Source: Clostridiaceae bacterium
GTDB taxonomy: Bacteria > Bacillota > Clostridia > Saccharofermentanales > DTU023
Assembly (NCBI GenBank): GCA_012518845.1
Contig: JAAYRJ010000088.1
Location: 1-37,221 of the forward strand
Length of the DNA stretch: 37,221 nucleotides
Direction of reading: 5' to 3'
The translations under genes were made by a program, and so were the position numbers. Below are positions 7,337 to 16,084 of this stretch, in pieces (position 1 is the stretch's first letter; every line of letters begins with the position of its first letter). The notes beneath the pieces are model-generated. The model was given only the letters and a program-made list of their open reading frames with translations, did no database searches and was not told where the DNA came from.

Positions 7337-9216
7337 ATGGTATAGGAGCAACATTTCTAACAAAAGAATTAAAATCAGATCTGTTAGAGACAAAAGTTGA
7401 TCGTATTTATCAACCATATCGTCACATGATTTTAATCTTTTTTAGGCAGGGACGAGATTTCAAGAAATTGTTAATTTCTGCTAATCCCTCATCACCACGT
7501 ATTCATCTAACAACGCGTGATTTTGTCAATCCAAAATCACCGCCAGGTTTTTGTATGATGCTACGTAAGTATTTAATTGGTTCAGTTTTGACAGATATTA
7601 CTCAGCCTGAATATGAACGAGTTTTTATTTTTAAATTTTCTACTATAAATGAATTTTCAGAGCCAGAAGAGAAATATTTGATTGCCGAAATAATGGGCAG
7701 ACATAGTAATATCATTTTTTTGAATGAAGACAAAAAAATTCATGATTCCATAATCCATATTGATCATGATATTTCTAGCAAAAGAGAAGTAATGCCTGCT
7801 AGAAGTTATGTTTTGCCACCCTCACAAAATAAACAACCAATCGAAGATTTTTTGGAAAGCAATGATAGCATTTTACCTTTTTTGAATTCGGGTCAAAAAC
7901 GACAAAGATTAGAAAAGGTCATATTAAATAATATTAGTGGGTTTTCGCCCTTACTATCAAGAGCAGTAGTGGCAGAGAGTGGTCTAGATGATCGTCTCTT
8001 TGTTGAAGACCTTACAGATGAACAAAAGGTGAGTTTAAGCCAAGCGTTTTATCATATAGCTGGTGAAATTCAACGTGAGGAGAGTAGTCCCACCTTATAT
8101 TTCAGAGATCAAAATGATACAAAACCTTTTGATTTTCACTGTTTAGAATTTGCAACTTATCCTTATAAAAAAAGTCTAGACAATTTTTCTATGGCAATGG
8201 ATGTGTTTTTCTCGTTACAAGATCAAGCTCAGGAATTTAGTCAAGAATTTAATCAAATCGAAAGAGTTATTAATCGTAATATTAAGAGTGTTCAAAAAAA
8301 ATTAGATTGGCACCAAAAAGATTATGCTGAAGGGCAAAAAGCTGATGAGTATCAAAAAGTTGGCGAACTATTAAACTCACAACTGTACCTGGTTAAAGAA
8401 GGAAGTGAGAATGCCAATATAATAGATTATTATGATCCCAATCAAAAAGAAATCGCTGTTCCGATCAAGTCTCACCTAAGTCCTGCAGATAATGCAGCTA
8501 GATATTTCAAAAAATACCGAAAAGCTAAGACTAAACTTAAAACTTCTAAGAAATTATTAGAATCTGATCAACTTGAGTTAAAGTGGCTTTTTTCTTTGCA
8601 AACAGCTTTAGAAAAAGCAACTACCAATGATGATTTATTAGCAATAAAACATGAATTAGAATTGTTAGATGAAAAGAAAACTAAAGCTAGGCAACATCCT
8701 AATCAGCCTCAGAAACATATTTTAATGAATGCTTTAAATCCAGGCAAACCAGGTAAAAAAAGTCGTAAAAAAAGATTTCAGCAACAGAAAAAAACTAATA
8801 AGAAACAAAAGTCAGGTAAGCAAGAATTACCATTGCCACCGAGAAAATTTGTTTTGGATGAAAACACAACTATTTTAGCAGGTCGTAATAATATTCAAAA
8901 TGATGAATTAACTTTTAGAACAGCTAAATCTGATGACTTATGGTTTCATGCTAAAGATATTCCTGGCACCCATGTAGTTTTAATGACAGATAATCCTTCA
9001 AGTCATACACCTGAGCAAATAGAAACTGCCGCATCAATCGCAGCTTGGTATGCAGGCAATAATCAAGTGGAAACTGGTTTTGGTGGTCAAGTAGCTGTTG
9101 ATTATACTTTAGTAAAAAATGTTCGCAAAATTAAAGGTGCAAGACCAGGTATGGTCATATACGACAATCACAAAACATGCTATGTAAAGCCCAAATTACC
9201 ATCTGAAAATGAGTAA
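7327..9216 (+). CDS. rqcH: RqcH/NFACT family ribosome quality-control protein
   Basis: A 629-residue homologue of Rqc2/RqcH, which binds obstructed 50S subunits with peptidyl-tRNA and recruits tRNA-Ala to add C-terminal alanine tails that mark the stalled peptide for degradation. It has an NFACT-N domain (MPLDGIGATFLTKEL start, EIMGRHSNIIFLN near residue 121), a coiled-coil middle region (about residues 300-450), and an NFACT-R domain (DDLWFHAKDIPGTHVVL near residue 538). The residue pair equivalent to the functionally important Asp97-Arg98 of B. subtilis RqcH appears as Glu97-Arg98. A very basic linker at about 474-498 separates the coiled coil from NFACT-R and helps make the protein longer than the usual 560-590. 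It overlaps queH by 10 bases. Confidence 0.93.
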   Translation: MPLDGIGATFLTKELKSDLLETKVDRIYQPYRHMILIFFRQGRDFKKLLISANPSSPRIHLTTRDFVNPKSPPGFCMMLRKYLIGSVLTDITQPEYERVFIFKFSTINEFSEPEEKYLIAEIMGRHSNIIFLNEDKKIHDSIIHIDHDISSKREVMPARSYVLPPSQNKQPIEDFLESNDSILPFLNSGQKRQRLEKVILNNISGFSPLLSRAVVAESGLDDRLFVEDLTDEQKVSLSQAFYHIAGEIQREESSPTLYFRDQNDTKPFDFHCLEFATYPYKKSLDNFSMAMDVFFSLQDQAQEFSQEFNQIERVINRNIKSVQKKLDWHQKDYAEGQKADEYQKVGELLNSQLYLVKEGSENANIIDYYDPNQKEIAVPIKSHLSPADNAARYFKKYRKAKTKLKTSKKLLESDQLELKWLFSLQTALEKATTNDDLLAIKHELELLDEKKTKARQHPNQPQKHILMNALNPGKPGKKSRKKRFQQQKKTNKKQKSGKQELPLPPRKFVLDENTTILAGRNNIQNDELTFRTAKSDDLWFHAKDIPGTHVVLMTDNPSSHTPEQIETAASIAAWYAGNNQVETGFGGQVAVDYTLVKNVRKIKGARPGMVIYDNHKTCYVKPKLPSENE

Positions 9217-9318
9217 TAACTGACAAATTTTAGCAATATAACTAAAAAGCTTTTTATTTTGTTATAAAGTTGTATTATCGTTTCAAACGGAGTAAAATTT
9301 CAAAAGAAATGGAGACAA

Positions 9319-9603
9319 ATGGCTAAATCGAAAAGTAAGAAAAAGAATAAAGACATACAAGAAACTTCAGCCTTTCATAATGTATTAGTGTTTTTTCGCT
9401 ATAATTCATTTGGAAAGTTTTTATTGTTCTTAACTTTGTTTGTCCTGTTAATCTTATTTAATATTATTATCTCAGGCAACGATTTAGAAGTGTTTTCATT
9501 AATTACAGGCATAGAACTAGTAATCACTATCATTGTTAGCTGGACAATATTTTTATTGAGAAGAAATTCGAATATTGAAGATAACGAGGACAATTTGGGG
9601 TAA
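9319..9603 (+). CDS. Small two-helix membrane protein of unknown function
   Basis: A 94-residue protein I do not recognise. The N-terminus is strongly basic (Lys/Ser-rich, residues 1-14). Two hydrophobic segments follow, at about 33-52 and 62-81, joined by a short loop (GNDLEVF), and the C-terminus is acidic (Glu/Asp/Asn). The positive-inside rule puts the N-terminus in the cytoplasm. ATG 9319 has GGAG 6 bases upstream, and the gene ends 2 bases before nagB, so the two are probably co-transcribed and coupled. A possible -10 (TATTAT at 9273) lies upstream without a good -35. Confidence 0.65.
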   Translation: MAKSKSKKKNKDIQETSAFHNVLVFFRYNSFGKFLLFLTLFVLLILFNIIISGNDLEVFSLITGIELVITIIVSWTIFLLRRNSNIEDNEDNLG

Positions 9604-9605
9604 AA

Positions 9606-10334
9606 ATGCGGATTATTATTGCAAAAGATTATGACGAATTAAGTAAACGTGCTGCAGATATGATGGCAAGCCAGATAAGGGTAGAAGGTCATACTGTTTT
9701 GGGTCTTGCTACAGGCTCAACACCTGTAGGAGCCTATAAAGAACTAATTCGTCAATATGAAGAAGATGGACTAGACTTTAGTGACGTAGATACTTTTAAT
9801 TTAGATGAATATTATGGTCTTTCACCGGATCACCCTGAGAGTTATCGTTATTTCATGAATGAAAAATTATTGAAGCATGTAAATATAGATATGGATAGAA
9901 CTCATGTTCCTAACGGACTTGCAGAAGATCCTGAGACAGAATGTTTAAAATATGATCAATTAATTGAAGAACTTGGTGGTATAGATTTTCAACTTTTAGG
10001 AATGGGGAACAATGGACATATTGGTTTCAATGAACCAAATGAGTGTTTTGTTGCTAATACTAATCTTGTAAATTTATCAGAAGAAACAATTGAAGCTAAT
10101 TCTCGTTTTTTTAATTCTGCTGCAGAAGTACCAAGACAAGCAATTACAATGGGTTTTGGTGCTATTATGAGAGCGGACAAACTGCTTTTTGTTGTTTCAG
10201 GTAAAAAGAAGGCTAAGGTTGTTGCAGCGGCTCTACAGGGAAACATCACACCCAAAATTCCAGCTTCCATCTTACAGTTACACAAGGATGTAATTGTAAT
10301 CTTAGATGAAGATGCAGCTTCTGAATTAAAATAA
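9606..10334 (+). CDS. nagB: Glucosamine-6-phosphate deaminase
   Basis: A 242-residue enzyme that converts glucosamine 6-phosphate to fructose 6-phosphate and ammonia, linking amino-sugar use to glycolysis. The phosphate-binding loop LATGSTPVGAY is at 34-44. The acidic pair in FNLDEYYGL is Asp67/Glu68. The lid and catalytic segment GMGNNGHIGFNEP is at 132-144, with His138 and Glu143. The Asn before GH is, as far as I recall, usual for the B. subtilis-like short form; the length of 242 also matches that form rather than the 266-residue allosteric E. coli enzyme. It starts 2 bases after the upstream small gene, using GGGG inside it as RBS. No nagA is nearby. Confidence 0.96.
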   Translation: MRIIIAKDYDELSKRAADMMASQIRVEGHTVLGLATGSTPVGAYKELIRQYEEDGLDFSDVDTFNLDEYYGLSPDHPESYRYFMNEKLLKHVNIDMDRTHVPNGLAEDPETECLKYDQLIEELGGIDFQLLGMGNNGHIGFNEPNECFVANTNLVNLSEETIEANSRFFNSAAEVPRQAITMGFGAIMRADKLLFVVSGKKKAKVVAAALQGNITPKIPASILQLHKDVIVILDEDAASELK

Positions 10335-10354
10335 TTATTTATTATTAGTAATTC

Positions 10355-10384
10355 AATAAAATTATTAAAAATTGAAATTTTATT
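10355..10384. terminator. AT-only hairpin between convergent nagB and the prs-like gene
   Basis: AATAAAATT (10355-10363) pairs with AATTTTATT (10376-10384) around a 12-base loop. It could act in both directions between the two stops, but it has no G-C pairs and no clean T tract, so it is weak. Confidence 0.3.
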
Positions 10385-10385
10385 A

Positions 10386-11612
10386 TTATGACTTCTTTTT
10401 TAATTTTTCTAATAAAGTGTTTATCTTAGCTGTAGGTGTAATTAAGCTTGACATTGCTGCATTATGGTTCATAGCATCAATTAATAAAGCAACAAATTTT
10501 GTCATATCTGCTTCGATAAACCAGGGAGTATTTAGGATTTCATCTGGCAAATAACATAGATTTGTAGCTATTACTTTGTCGATTAAACCTTTTTCATAGT
10601 AATTGTTAAATTCTTCAATACCATCTGTAAAAAGTGCAAAAGTAACAGCACAAAAAATTCTTCTGGCACCTTTAGACTTCAAAACTTTTGCTAAATCTAG
10701 CATTGATTCGCCGGAAGAGAGCATATCATCAATAATGAGAACGTCATAGCCTTCGACCGAATCACCTAAAAATTCATGAGCAATAATTGGATTTCTACCA
10801 TCAATGACCTTAGCATAATCTCTTCTTTTGTAAAAAGTACCAAGTGGAACATTTAACATTGAAGCATAATACATTGATCTACTAATAGCACCTTCATCTG
10901 GACTTATAATCATCAACGAGTCGGGCTGGATTTTAATATCTTTAACCTTTGAGGTTAAAGCTTTTAAGATTTGATAATTTGATTGTATTGATTCAAAGCT
11001 ATGGGTTGGTACAGCATTTGCAACACGATCATCATGGGCATCAAAGGTAATAAAGTTACTAATTCCTAAGTCAAAGATATCTTCTAGCATATAGGCACAG
11101 TCTAAAGATTCTCTACCAGTTCGACGATGCTGCCTACTTTCGTACAAAAAGGGCATGATTACATTGATGCGTCTTGCTTTACCAGAAGCTGCTAAGATAA
11201 TTCTCTTAAGATCTTGATAATGGTCGTCTGGGCTGTAATGATTAATTAAACCACGCATTTTGTATGTACAACTATAATTAGTTACATCACAAATTATGTA
11301 AAGATCATGACCACGCACTGTTTGTTCTAATACGCCTTTACCTTCACCAGTTGAAAATCTAACCGCTTCTGCTTTTATTCGATAATCATCACGTAAAAAA
11401 CCAGGGCTTGCCACTGATTCTGCATCAGTCATTTTTAAATATTCTTTTCTTCTTTTGACAAGTTGTTTGTTTACTTTTACACCAAACTCTTTTGCTCCTA
11501 CAAGGGAAATAATTCCAACAGGTGCATCTGCAGGCATTGGATTATCACCATATTGATCATAACGATAATAATTTTTATCATCACGCTTAATTGCTTTTTT
11601 ACTTTTTGCCAT
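10386..11612 (-). CDS. Ribose-phosphate pyrophosphokinase-like protein, second copy
   Basis: A 408-residue member of the PRPP synthetase family (ribose 5-phosphate + ATP to PRPP + AMP, feeding purine, pyrimidine, His and Trp synthesis). Family landmarks are GHDLYIICD near residue 103, MPFLYESRQHRR (the flexible ATP loop, canonical PYxxYxRxDR), FDAHDDR (the catalytic-loop histidine, canonical DLHxxQ), and the PRPP-binding loop IIDDMLSSGES. This loop departs from the usual DDxxDTxGT: Asp-Thr is replaced by Ser-Ser. It is about 90 residues longer than standard Prs (310-320). It overlaps the upstream paralogue by 14 bases, with AAGGGAG as RBS. It may be a true synthetase, a regulatory paralogue, or a partner in a hetero-oligomer. 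Confidence 0.82.
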   Translation of the reverse strand: MAKSKKAIKRDDKNYYRYDQYGDNPMPADAPVGIISLVGAKEFGVKVNKQLVKRRKEYLKMTDAESVASPGFLRDDYRIKAEAVRFSTGEGKGVLEQTVRGHDLYIICDVTNYSCTYKMRGLINHYSPDDHYQDLKRIILAASGKARRINVIMPFLYESRQHRRTGRESLDCAYMLEDIFDLGISNFITFDAHDDRVANAVPTHSFESIQSNYQILKALTSKVKDIKIQPDSLMIISPDEGAISRSMYYASMLNVPLGTFYKRRDYAKVIDGRNPIIAHEFLGDSVEGYDVLIIDDMLSSGESMLDLAKVLKSKGARRIFCAVTFALFTDGIEEFNNYYEKGLIDKVIATNLCYLPDEILNTPWFIEADMTKFVALLIDAMNHNAAMSSLITPTAKINTLLEKLKKKS

Positions 11613-12858
11613 TTGTAACTCCCTTGAAATTATTTAATAATTCTTGAATTCTTTTTGTGGGATTCATCAAGCTAGATAGCGATGCATCATGATTATAACC
11701 ATCTATTAGTAATGCAATATATTTTGCAAAGTTAACATCTGAGAACCATTCTCGTTCTAATAATTCGGGCGGTCTATAGGCTAAATTTGTTGCGAAAATT
11801 TTGTTGATAATTCCTTTCTCATAGGCCTCATCAAACTTTTCTATACCTTTAGAAAACTGAGCAAATGTAACCGCTACAAAAACTCTTCTTGCATTTTGCT
11901 CTTTTAATTGGGTTGCACATTCTAAAGCAGTCTTGCCTGTATCGATCATATCGTCAACTATTAATACATCTTTGCCTGCGATTTGATCTCCCAAAAACTT
12001 TTTTTGGGCATGTGATTTTACAGATCTTTCGGTATATTTTCCTTCGCTAATCAATCTTGGATCATAATGACGATAAAATAATCCAAGAGGTACTTGCATT
12101 AAAGAAGCATAATAAATACAGCGCTTGATTGAAGCCTCATCAGCACTTGCTACCATAAAATTATCTTTGTCAATTTTTAAGTCTGGATATTCAGTAATAA
12201 GTGCTTCTATTAATTGTAAAGAAGTTTTAACAGATTCGAAATTCTTAGTAGGTACTGCATTTGCCATACGATCATCATGTGCATCAAAAGTTAAAAAATT
12301 GTCTATACCTAAATCAAACAATCTATTGAGCATTACTGCACAATCTAAAGAGCCTCGATTAACTCTACGATAGACACGTCCTTCATAGAGATAGGGCATA
12401 ATAACATTAATGCGCTTTGCAACACCATGAACAGCAGAAATAACTCTAGATAAATCTTCAAAATGTTCATCAGGACTAAGAGAGACATCTTGTTCAAACC
12501 GTTGATAACGTTGCCCATAATTTAATACATCAGTAATAATAAAGAGATCATGCCCACGTACAGATTCTGTAATAATAGCTTTTCCTTCACCAGAATTAAA
12601 TCTATCTAAGATAGCTGGGATACGGTAGTCTGCGCGAAAATATCCAGGAATCGAACCTTGATTGGGATATTCGTCTACAGTAATAGCACGACGATTGCGC
12701 AAATGAAAATTTATTGAATCTGAGAGAGCTGGATCAAGTTGATCACTAATAATTGCCACAGGACCTATTGGATGTAAGATTTCCTCATCATAATTTCTTA
12801 ATACCAACAAGTCAGTGGTTCGAGTATATGAGCCTGGTTCGTAATCTGATTTTGACAT
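11599..12858 (-). CDS. prs: Ribose-phosphate pyrophosphokinase, long form
   Basis: A 419-residue PRPP synthetase family protein and the first gene of the minus-strand pair. It keeps closer-to-canonical motifs: MPYLYEGRVYRR for the ATP loop, FDAHDDRMANAVP for the catalytic histidine loop, and VDDMIDTGKTA for the PRPP loop. It shares colinear blocks with its neighbour along its whole length, including GHDL, SPDEHFEDL, FESV, GLFY, AVTFA.F..GIE.F and a C-terminal ALLIDG.NHD..LSSL..P. This indicates tandem duplication. GAGGT lies 4 bases before the ATG. The extra ~100 residues are spread at the N-terminus and in insertions. It is the better candidate for the house Prs. Confidence 0.87.
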   Translation of the reverse strand: MSKSDYEPGSYTRTTDLLVLRNYDEEILHPIGPVAIISDQLDPALSDSINFHLRNRRAITVDEYPNQGSIPGYFRADYRIPAILDRFNSGEGKAIITESVRGHDLFIITDVLNYGQRYQRFEQDVSLSPDEHFEDLSRVISAVHGVAKRINVIMPYLYEGRVYRRVNRGSLDCAVMLNRLFDLGIDNFLTFDAHDDRMANAVPTKNFESVKTSLQLIEALITEYPDLKIDKDNFMVASADEASIKRCIYYASLMQVPLGLFYRHYDPRLISEGKYTERSVKSHAQKKFLGDQIAGKDVLIVDDMIDTGKTALECATQLKEQNARRVFVAVTFAQFSKGIEKFDEAYEKGIINKIFATNLAYRPPELLEREWFSDVNFAKYIALLIDGYNHDASLSSLMNPTKRIQELLNNFKGVTNGKK

Positions 12859-12893
12859 AGATACCTCGCTTGCATATATTTTTGCATAAGCAT

Positions 12894-12922
12894 ATTATAA
12901 CAATGATTAGTTAGGGATACAA
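12894..12922 (-). promoter_or_regulatory. Candidate promoter of the prs pair
   Basis: On the minus strand a perfect TATAAT lies at 12899-12894, with TTGTAT 17 bases upstream (12922-12917). It occupies the 69-base divergent gap with engB, and its -35 would overlap the engB ribosome binding region. Confidence 0.5.
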
Positions 12923-12927
12923 AACAT

Positions 12928-13527
12928 ATGAAAATAAATTATCAAAATGCAAAATTAGCACAAGTAGCTGGCTTTAAAGAGCAATTTCCTCAGGACGATT
13001 TACCGCAAATCGCTATTTCTGGAAAATCTAATGTCGGAAAATCTTCATTAATCAATGCTCTATGTCAAAATTCAAAATTAGCTAGAACTGGTAAAAGTCC
13101 AGGTAAAACAAGACAAGTAATATTTTTTAATATTGACGACAAATTTTATTTAGTTGATTTGCCAGGTTATGGCTATGCTAAGACTTCCCAAAAAGAAATA
13201 GAAAAATTTTCTGAACTTACGGATACATATATATCTACCCAAACTATCCACATGGTGGTGCAATTGATAGATATTCGTCATAAACCGACTCTAAATGATC
13301 TTAACATGATAAATTGGCTTGCTCACTCTGGCATCCCATATTTGATTGCCCTGACTAAGGCAGATAAGTTAAAAAAGAGCCAGATAAATAAGCAAGTGGA
13401 ACTAATTAGAAAAAAATTGTATGAAAACTTGCAAGAAAATTTCAACCCAATTATTATTTCTTCGGTGAAAAAACAGGGATTAGATCAACTAAAAAGTGCG
13501 ATAGAGACGGTTTTAACAGGTGAATAG
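12928..13527 (+). CDS. engB: Ribosome biogenesis GTPase YsxC/EngB
   Basis: A 199-residue TRAFAC GTPase needed for late 50S subunit assembly. All G motifs are visible: G1 GKSNVGKSS near residues 32-40, G2 within GKTRQ, G3 DLPGYGYAK near residue 79, G4 TKADK near residue 145, and G5 SSVKKQG near residue 180. The length is standard. GGGA lies about 9 bases before the ATG. In many Firmicutes engB follows lon; here it is next to comEC instead. It is divergent from the prs pair. Confidence 0.95.
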   Translation: MKINYQNAKLAQVAGFKEQFPQDDLPQIAISGKSNVGKSSLINALCQNSKLARTGKSPGKTRQVIFFNIDDKFYLVDLPGYGYAKTSQKEIEKFSELTDTYISTQTIHMVVQLIDIRHKPTLNDLNMINWLAHSGIPYLIALTKADKLKKSQINKQVELIRKKLYENLQENFNPIIISSVKKQGLDQLKSAIETVLTGE

Positions 13528-13639
13528 GATAATCTACAATACCAATTCAAAATCCGTATTTTTATCATTTATCTAAAAAATACAAATATTACCAAAATAA
13601 AATGTAATTTGCTTTTTTTGACACTCCATAATATTCAGT

Positions 13640-16063
13640 ATGAGAATAATGTTATGGAAAAGAAGTCTAAGTTTTCTTTTTGAGGCAGAAAGATGGGGAC
13701 TAAAATATTTAGTCTTTTTTGCATGTGGTTTTATCTATCTTGCTACCCGGATGTTTTGGACATTTATTTTGCTTTATTGCTTTTATATATCAATTTTCCT
13801 CTTTTGCTTTGAAATATTAAAAAAATTGGATCGAATCTTTTTTGCTGTATTGATTTTCTTTTTGATATCTATTTCAGTTAGAGCAAGTTTCATGCAAAGT
13901 AATGCTCTTGCAATTAAAAATAATATAGATCAAAAGCTTTATTTAGACTTAGAGAAGATTTCTGAACTAGTCAAAGCTCAAAACAACAATGTTTTAGCTT
14001 TATTTCAAACTCCTAAAAAACAAAATATTGCGATCTGGCTCAGTGAAGACCAAGCAAATTTTAAAAAAATATCTGGTAGGTTTTTCCTTAAGCTACCAGA
14101 GAAACAAAGAAATCCAGGTGGATTTAATGAGGCAAGTTTTTTAGCACAATATAACTGTTATGCAAAAATAGATATAACATCTGAAGAAAATCTTATTGAA
14201 GCTATCACACTTAATCAAATTAATAACAAATTTTCAAAGGATATGGTTTATCGAGAATTTAATGATTTCTTGGAAGAAATAACAAATCCAAATGTTTCTC
14301 GTTTTTTATTGAGTTTTGGCTTTGGTCAAAAACAGTTCCTCCTGGAGTCTACCAAAAGAGATTTCAATAATTTAGGACTACAACATATTTTAGCAGTATC
14401 TGGTTTCCATTTTGAACTCTTTTTATTACCAATAATAGAATTACTCCAACTAAAAACAAAAAGGCCACTTAAGAAATTATGGCTAACACTACCTTTTATA
14501 TTAATTTTCTTGTGGCTAACAAATTATCCAATCGGACTCATTAGAGCAAGTTTAGTCTATCTTCTTGATCTTATTTTTATCAAAATAAACTGGATAGTAC
14601 CTAAAAAAAACTTGCTTTTAATAGTTGCTATAATTTTTATCTTAATTAATCCCCTTAGAATTTTTCAAATAAGTTTTCAATTAAGCTTTATAGCTGCTTA
14701 CATAATTTATGATATGCTCCCTCATCTTAATCAAATAAAGTTATTAAATAAATTACCATGGCTGAAAGGGATTGTCCTATCTATATTAATTCAAATATTT
14801 TTAGCACCATTATTATTATTTCATTTTAATCAATGGCAGATTTCAAATGTTTTTCTAAACTCTCTCGTTTACTATCCTTTGTTAATCGCTTTTTTAGGCT
14901 CATATCTTAGTTTTTTTATCTACTTTGTCTTTATGTATTTACCCAATCCTTTTTTATTGGATATGGTAAAATTCCTGGGTTGGCTGCTAGATTGTTTTTT
15001 GACTTTTATTAATCTCATTTCAAACTCAAAATTAACAACTTTTTTCTCAATGAATGGCGATTCAATCTTTATTAGTTTACTTTTTATTTTGGGAGCGATT
15101 TATATTTCTCGTTTTATTTTATATTTTTGCCGTCATTTACGAGGAGAAAAAATTACAAATTCACTAATACCCCAAAATTGGCTAGTCCTAGTTTTAGGAG
15201 TATTTATTGTACTAAACATTTGGAATTTTAATCAAAGAAATTGGCAAATCTATTTTCTAGATGTGGGACAAGGCGATAGTTGCTTAATTGTATCTCCGAA
15301 TAAAAGGACGATTTTAGTTGATGCAGGTAATATCAATAAAGGTTATCAAGTTATAATGCCTGCAATGAATGAATTAGGAGTGAAAAAAATTGACTATGCA
15401 ATAATTAGCCATTTTGATTTAGATCATATAGGTGGTTTTTTTGATTTGTTAAATCATCGGCTTATTAATTCTATTTATATGCCAATTACATCATTGACAG
15501 AGAATACAGACACAAATTCAAATGCTAACACTCTAAAAACTGAGTTTTTATTAGCTTGTCAAAACCAAAATCTTAAACTTAATTTTTTGCAAAAAGATGA
15601 ATTTATTGAATTTAAAGAAATGTCTATAAAAACAAAAATCTTATCGCCTATACCAGAATATGTTTATCAAAAAAATTCAAATCGTGAGAGTCTTTGTTTT
15701 ATATTGGAAATTGAACAATTAAAAATACTTTTTTCTGGTGATATTGATGAAAAGGTTGAGCATGATCTTCTGATTCAGGATAGTTCTAAACAAGAATTGT
15801 CTGAAAAAAGTTCTATTAAAGCAGATATTCTTAAGGTTTCTCATCATGGTTCTAAGACCGCAACTACATCGGCTTTTCTTCAGAGGGTAGATCCAGATTA
15901 TGCTATTATTTCTGTGGGATTTAATTGGTATGGACATCCACATCCAAATGTTATAGCTGAATTAGAGAAAGAAAATATTAATCTCAAACGAACCGATAAA
16001 AATGGTGCTATTATGTTAATATATAAAAATCATAAGTGGCAACTTAAGCCATATTTAGATTAG
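13640..16063 (+). CDS. comEC: ComEC/Rec2 family DNA uptake channel protein
   Basis: An 807-residue polytopic membrane protein that in competent bacteria carries single-stranded DNA across the cytoplasmic membrane. It has an N-terminal membrane region, then an OB-like domain, then the Competence domain with the signature LGLQHILAVSGFHFELF near residue 250, many transmembrane helices (about 275-510), and a C-terminal metallo-beta-lactamase-like domain (LDVGQGDSCLI, ISHFDLDHIGG, VSHHGSKTATT, GHPHP). The metal-binding motifs look intact, consistent with a nuclease role. The start is uncertain: ATG 13640 and in-frame ATG 13649 both lack a good RBS. A TTGACA at 13618 just upstream has no well-placed -10. 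No other com gene is in the window. Confidence 0.9.
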   Translation: MRIMLWKRSLSFLFEAERWGLKYLVFFACGFIYLATRMFWTFILLYCFYISIFLFCFEILKKLDRIFFAVLIFFLISISVRASFMQSNALAIKNNIDQKLYLDLEKISELVKAQNNNVLALFQTPKKQNIAIWLSEDQANFKKISGRFFLKLPEKQRNPGGFNEASFLAQYNCYAKIDITSEENLIEAITLNQINNKFSKDMVYREFNDFLEEITNPNVSRFLLSFGFGQKQFLLESTKRDFNNLGLQHILAVSGFHFELFLLPIIELLQLKTKRPLKKLWLTLPFILIFLWLTNYPIGLIRASLVYLLDLIFIKINWIVPKKNLLLIVAIIFILINPLRIFQISFQLSFIAAYIIYDMLPHLNQIKLLNKLPWLKGIVLSILIQIFLAPLLLFHFNQWQISNVFLNSLVYYPLLIAFLGSYLSFFIYFVFMYLPNPFLLDMVKFLGWLLDCFLTFINLISNSKLTTFFSMNGDSIFISLLFILGAIYISRFILYFCRHLRGEKITNSLIPQNWLVLVLGVFIVLNIWNFNQRNWQIYFLDVGQGDSCLIVSPNKRTILVDAGNINKGYQVIMPAMNELGVKKIDYAIISHFDLDHIGGFFDLLNHRLINSIYMPITSLTENTDTNSNANTLKTEFLLACQNQNLKLNFLQKDEFIEFKEMSIKTKILSPIPEYVYQKNSNRESLCFILEIEQLKILFSGDIDEKVEHDLLIQDSSKQELSEKSSIKADILKVSHHGSKTATTSAFLQRVDPDYAIISVGFNWYGHPHPNVIAELEKENINLKRTDKNGAIMLIYKNHKWQLKPYLD

Positions 16064-16084
16064 CAAATAATTAGTAAGGATATT

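Noticed and set aside
9237-9266. Possible terminator after rqcH (AAAAAGCTTTTT within TATAAC/GTTATA)
   Set aside because: The centre is a palindrome with no loop, the outer stem is 6 bp of mostly A-T pairs, and no clean T tract follows.
9399-9593. Minus-strand open frame inside the small membrane protein gene
   Set aside because: The plus-strand frame has an RBS, a membrane protein pattern and coupling to nagB; the antisense frame has none.
13556-13583. GTATTTTT/AAAAATAC hairpin after engB
   Set aside because: It is almost all A-T, with no T run after it; such pairing is expected by chance in this composition.
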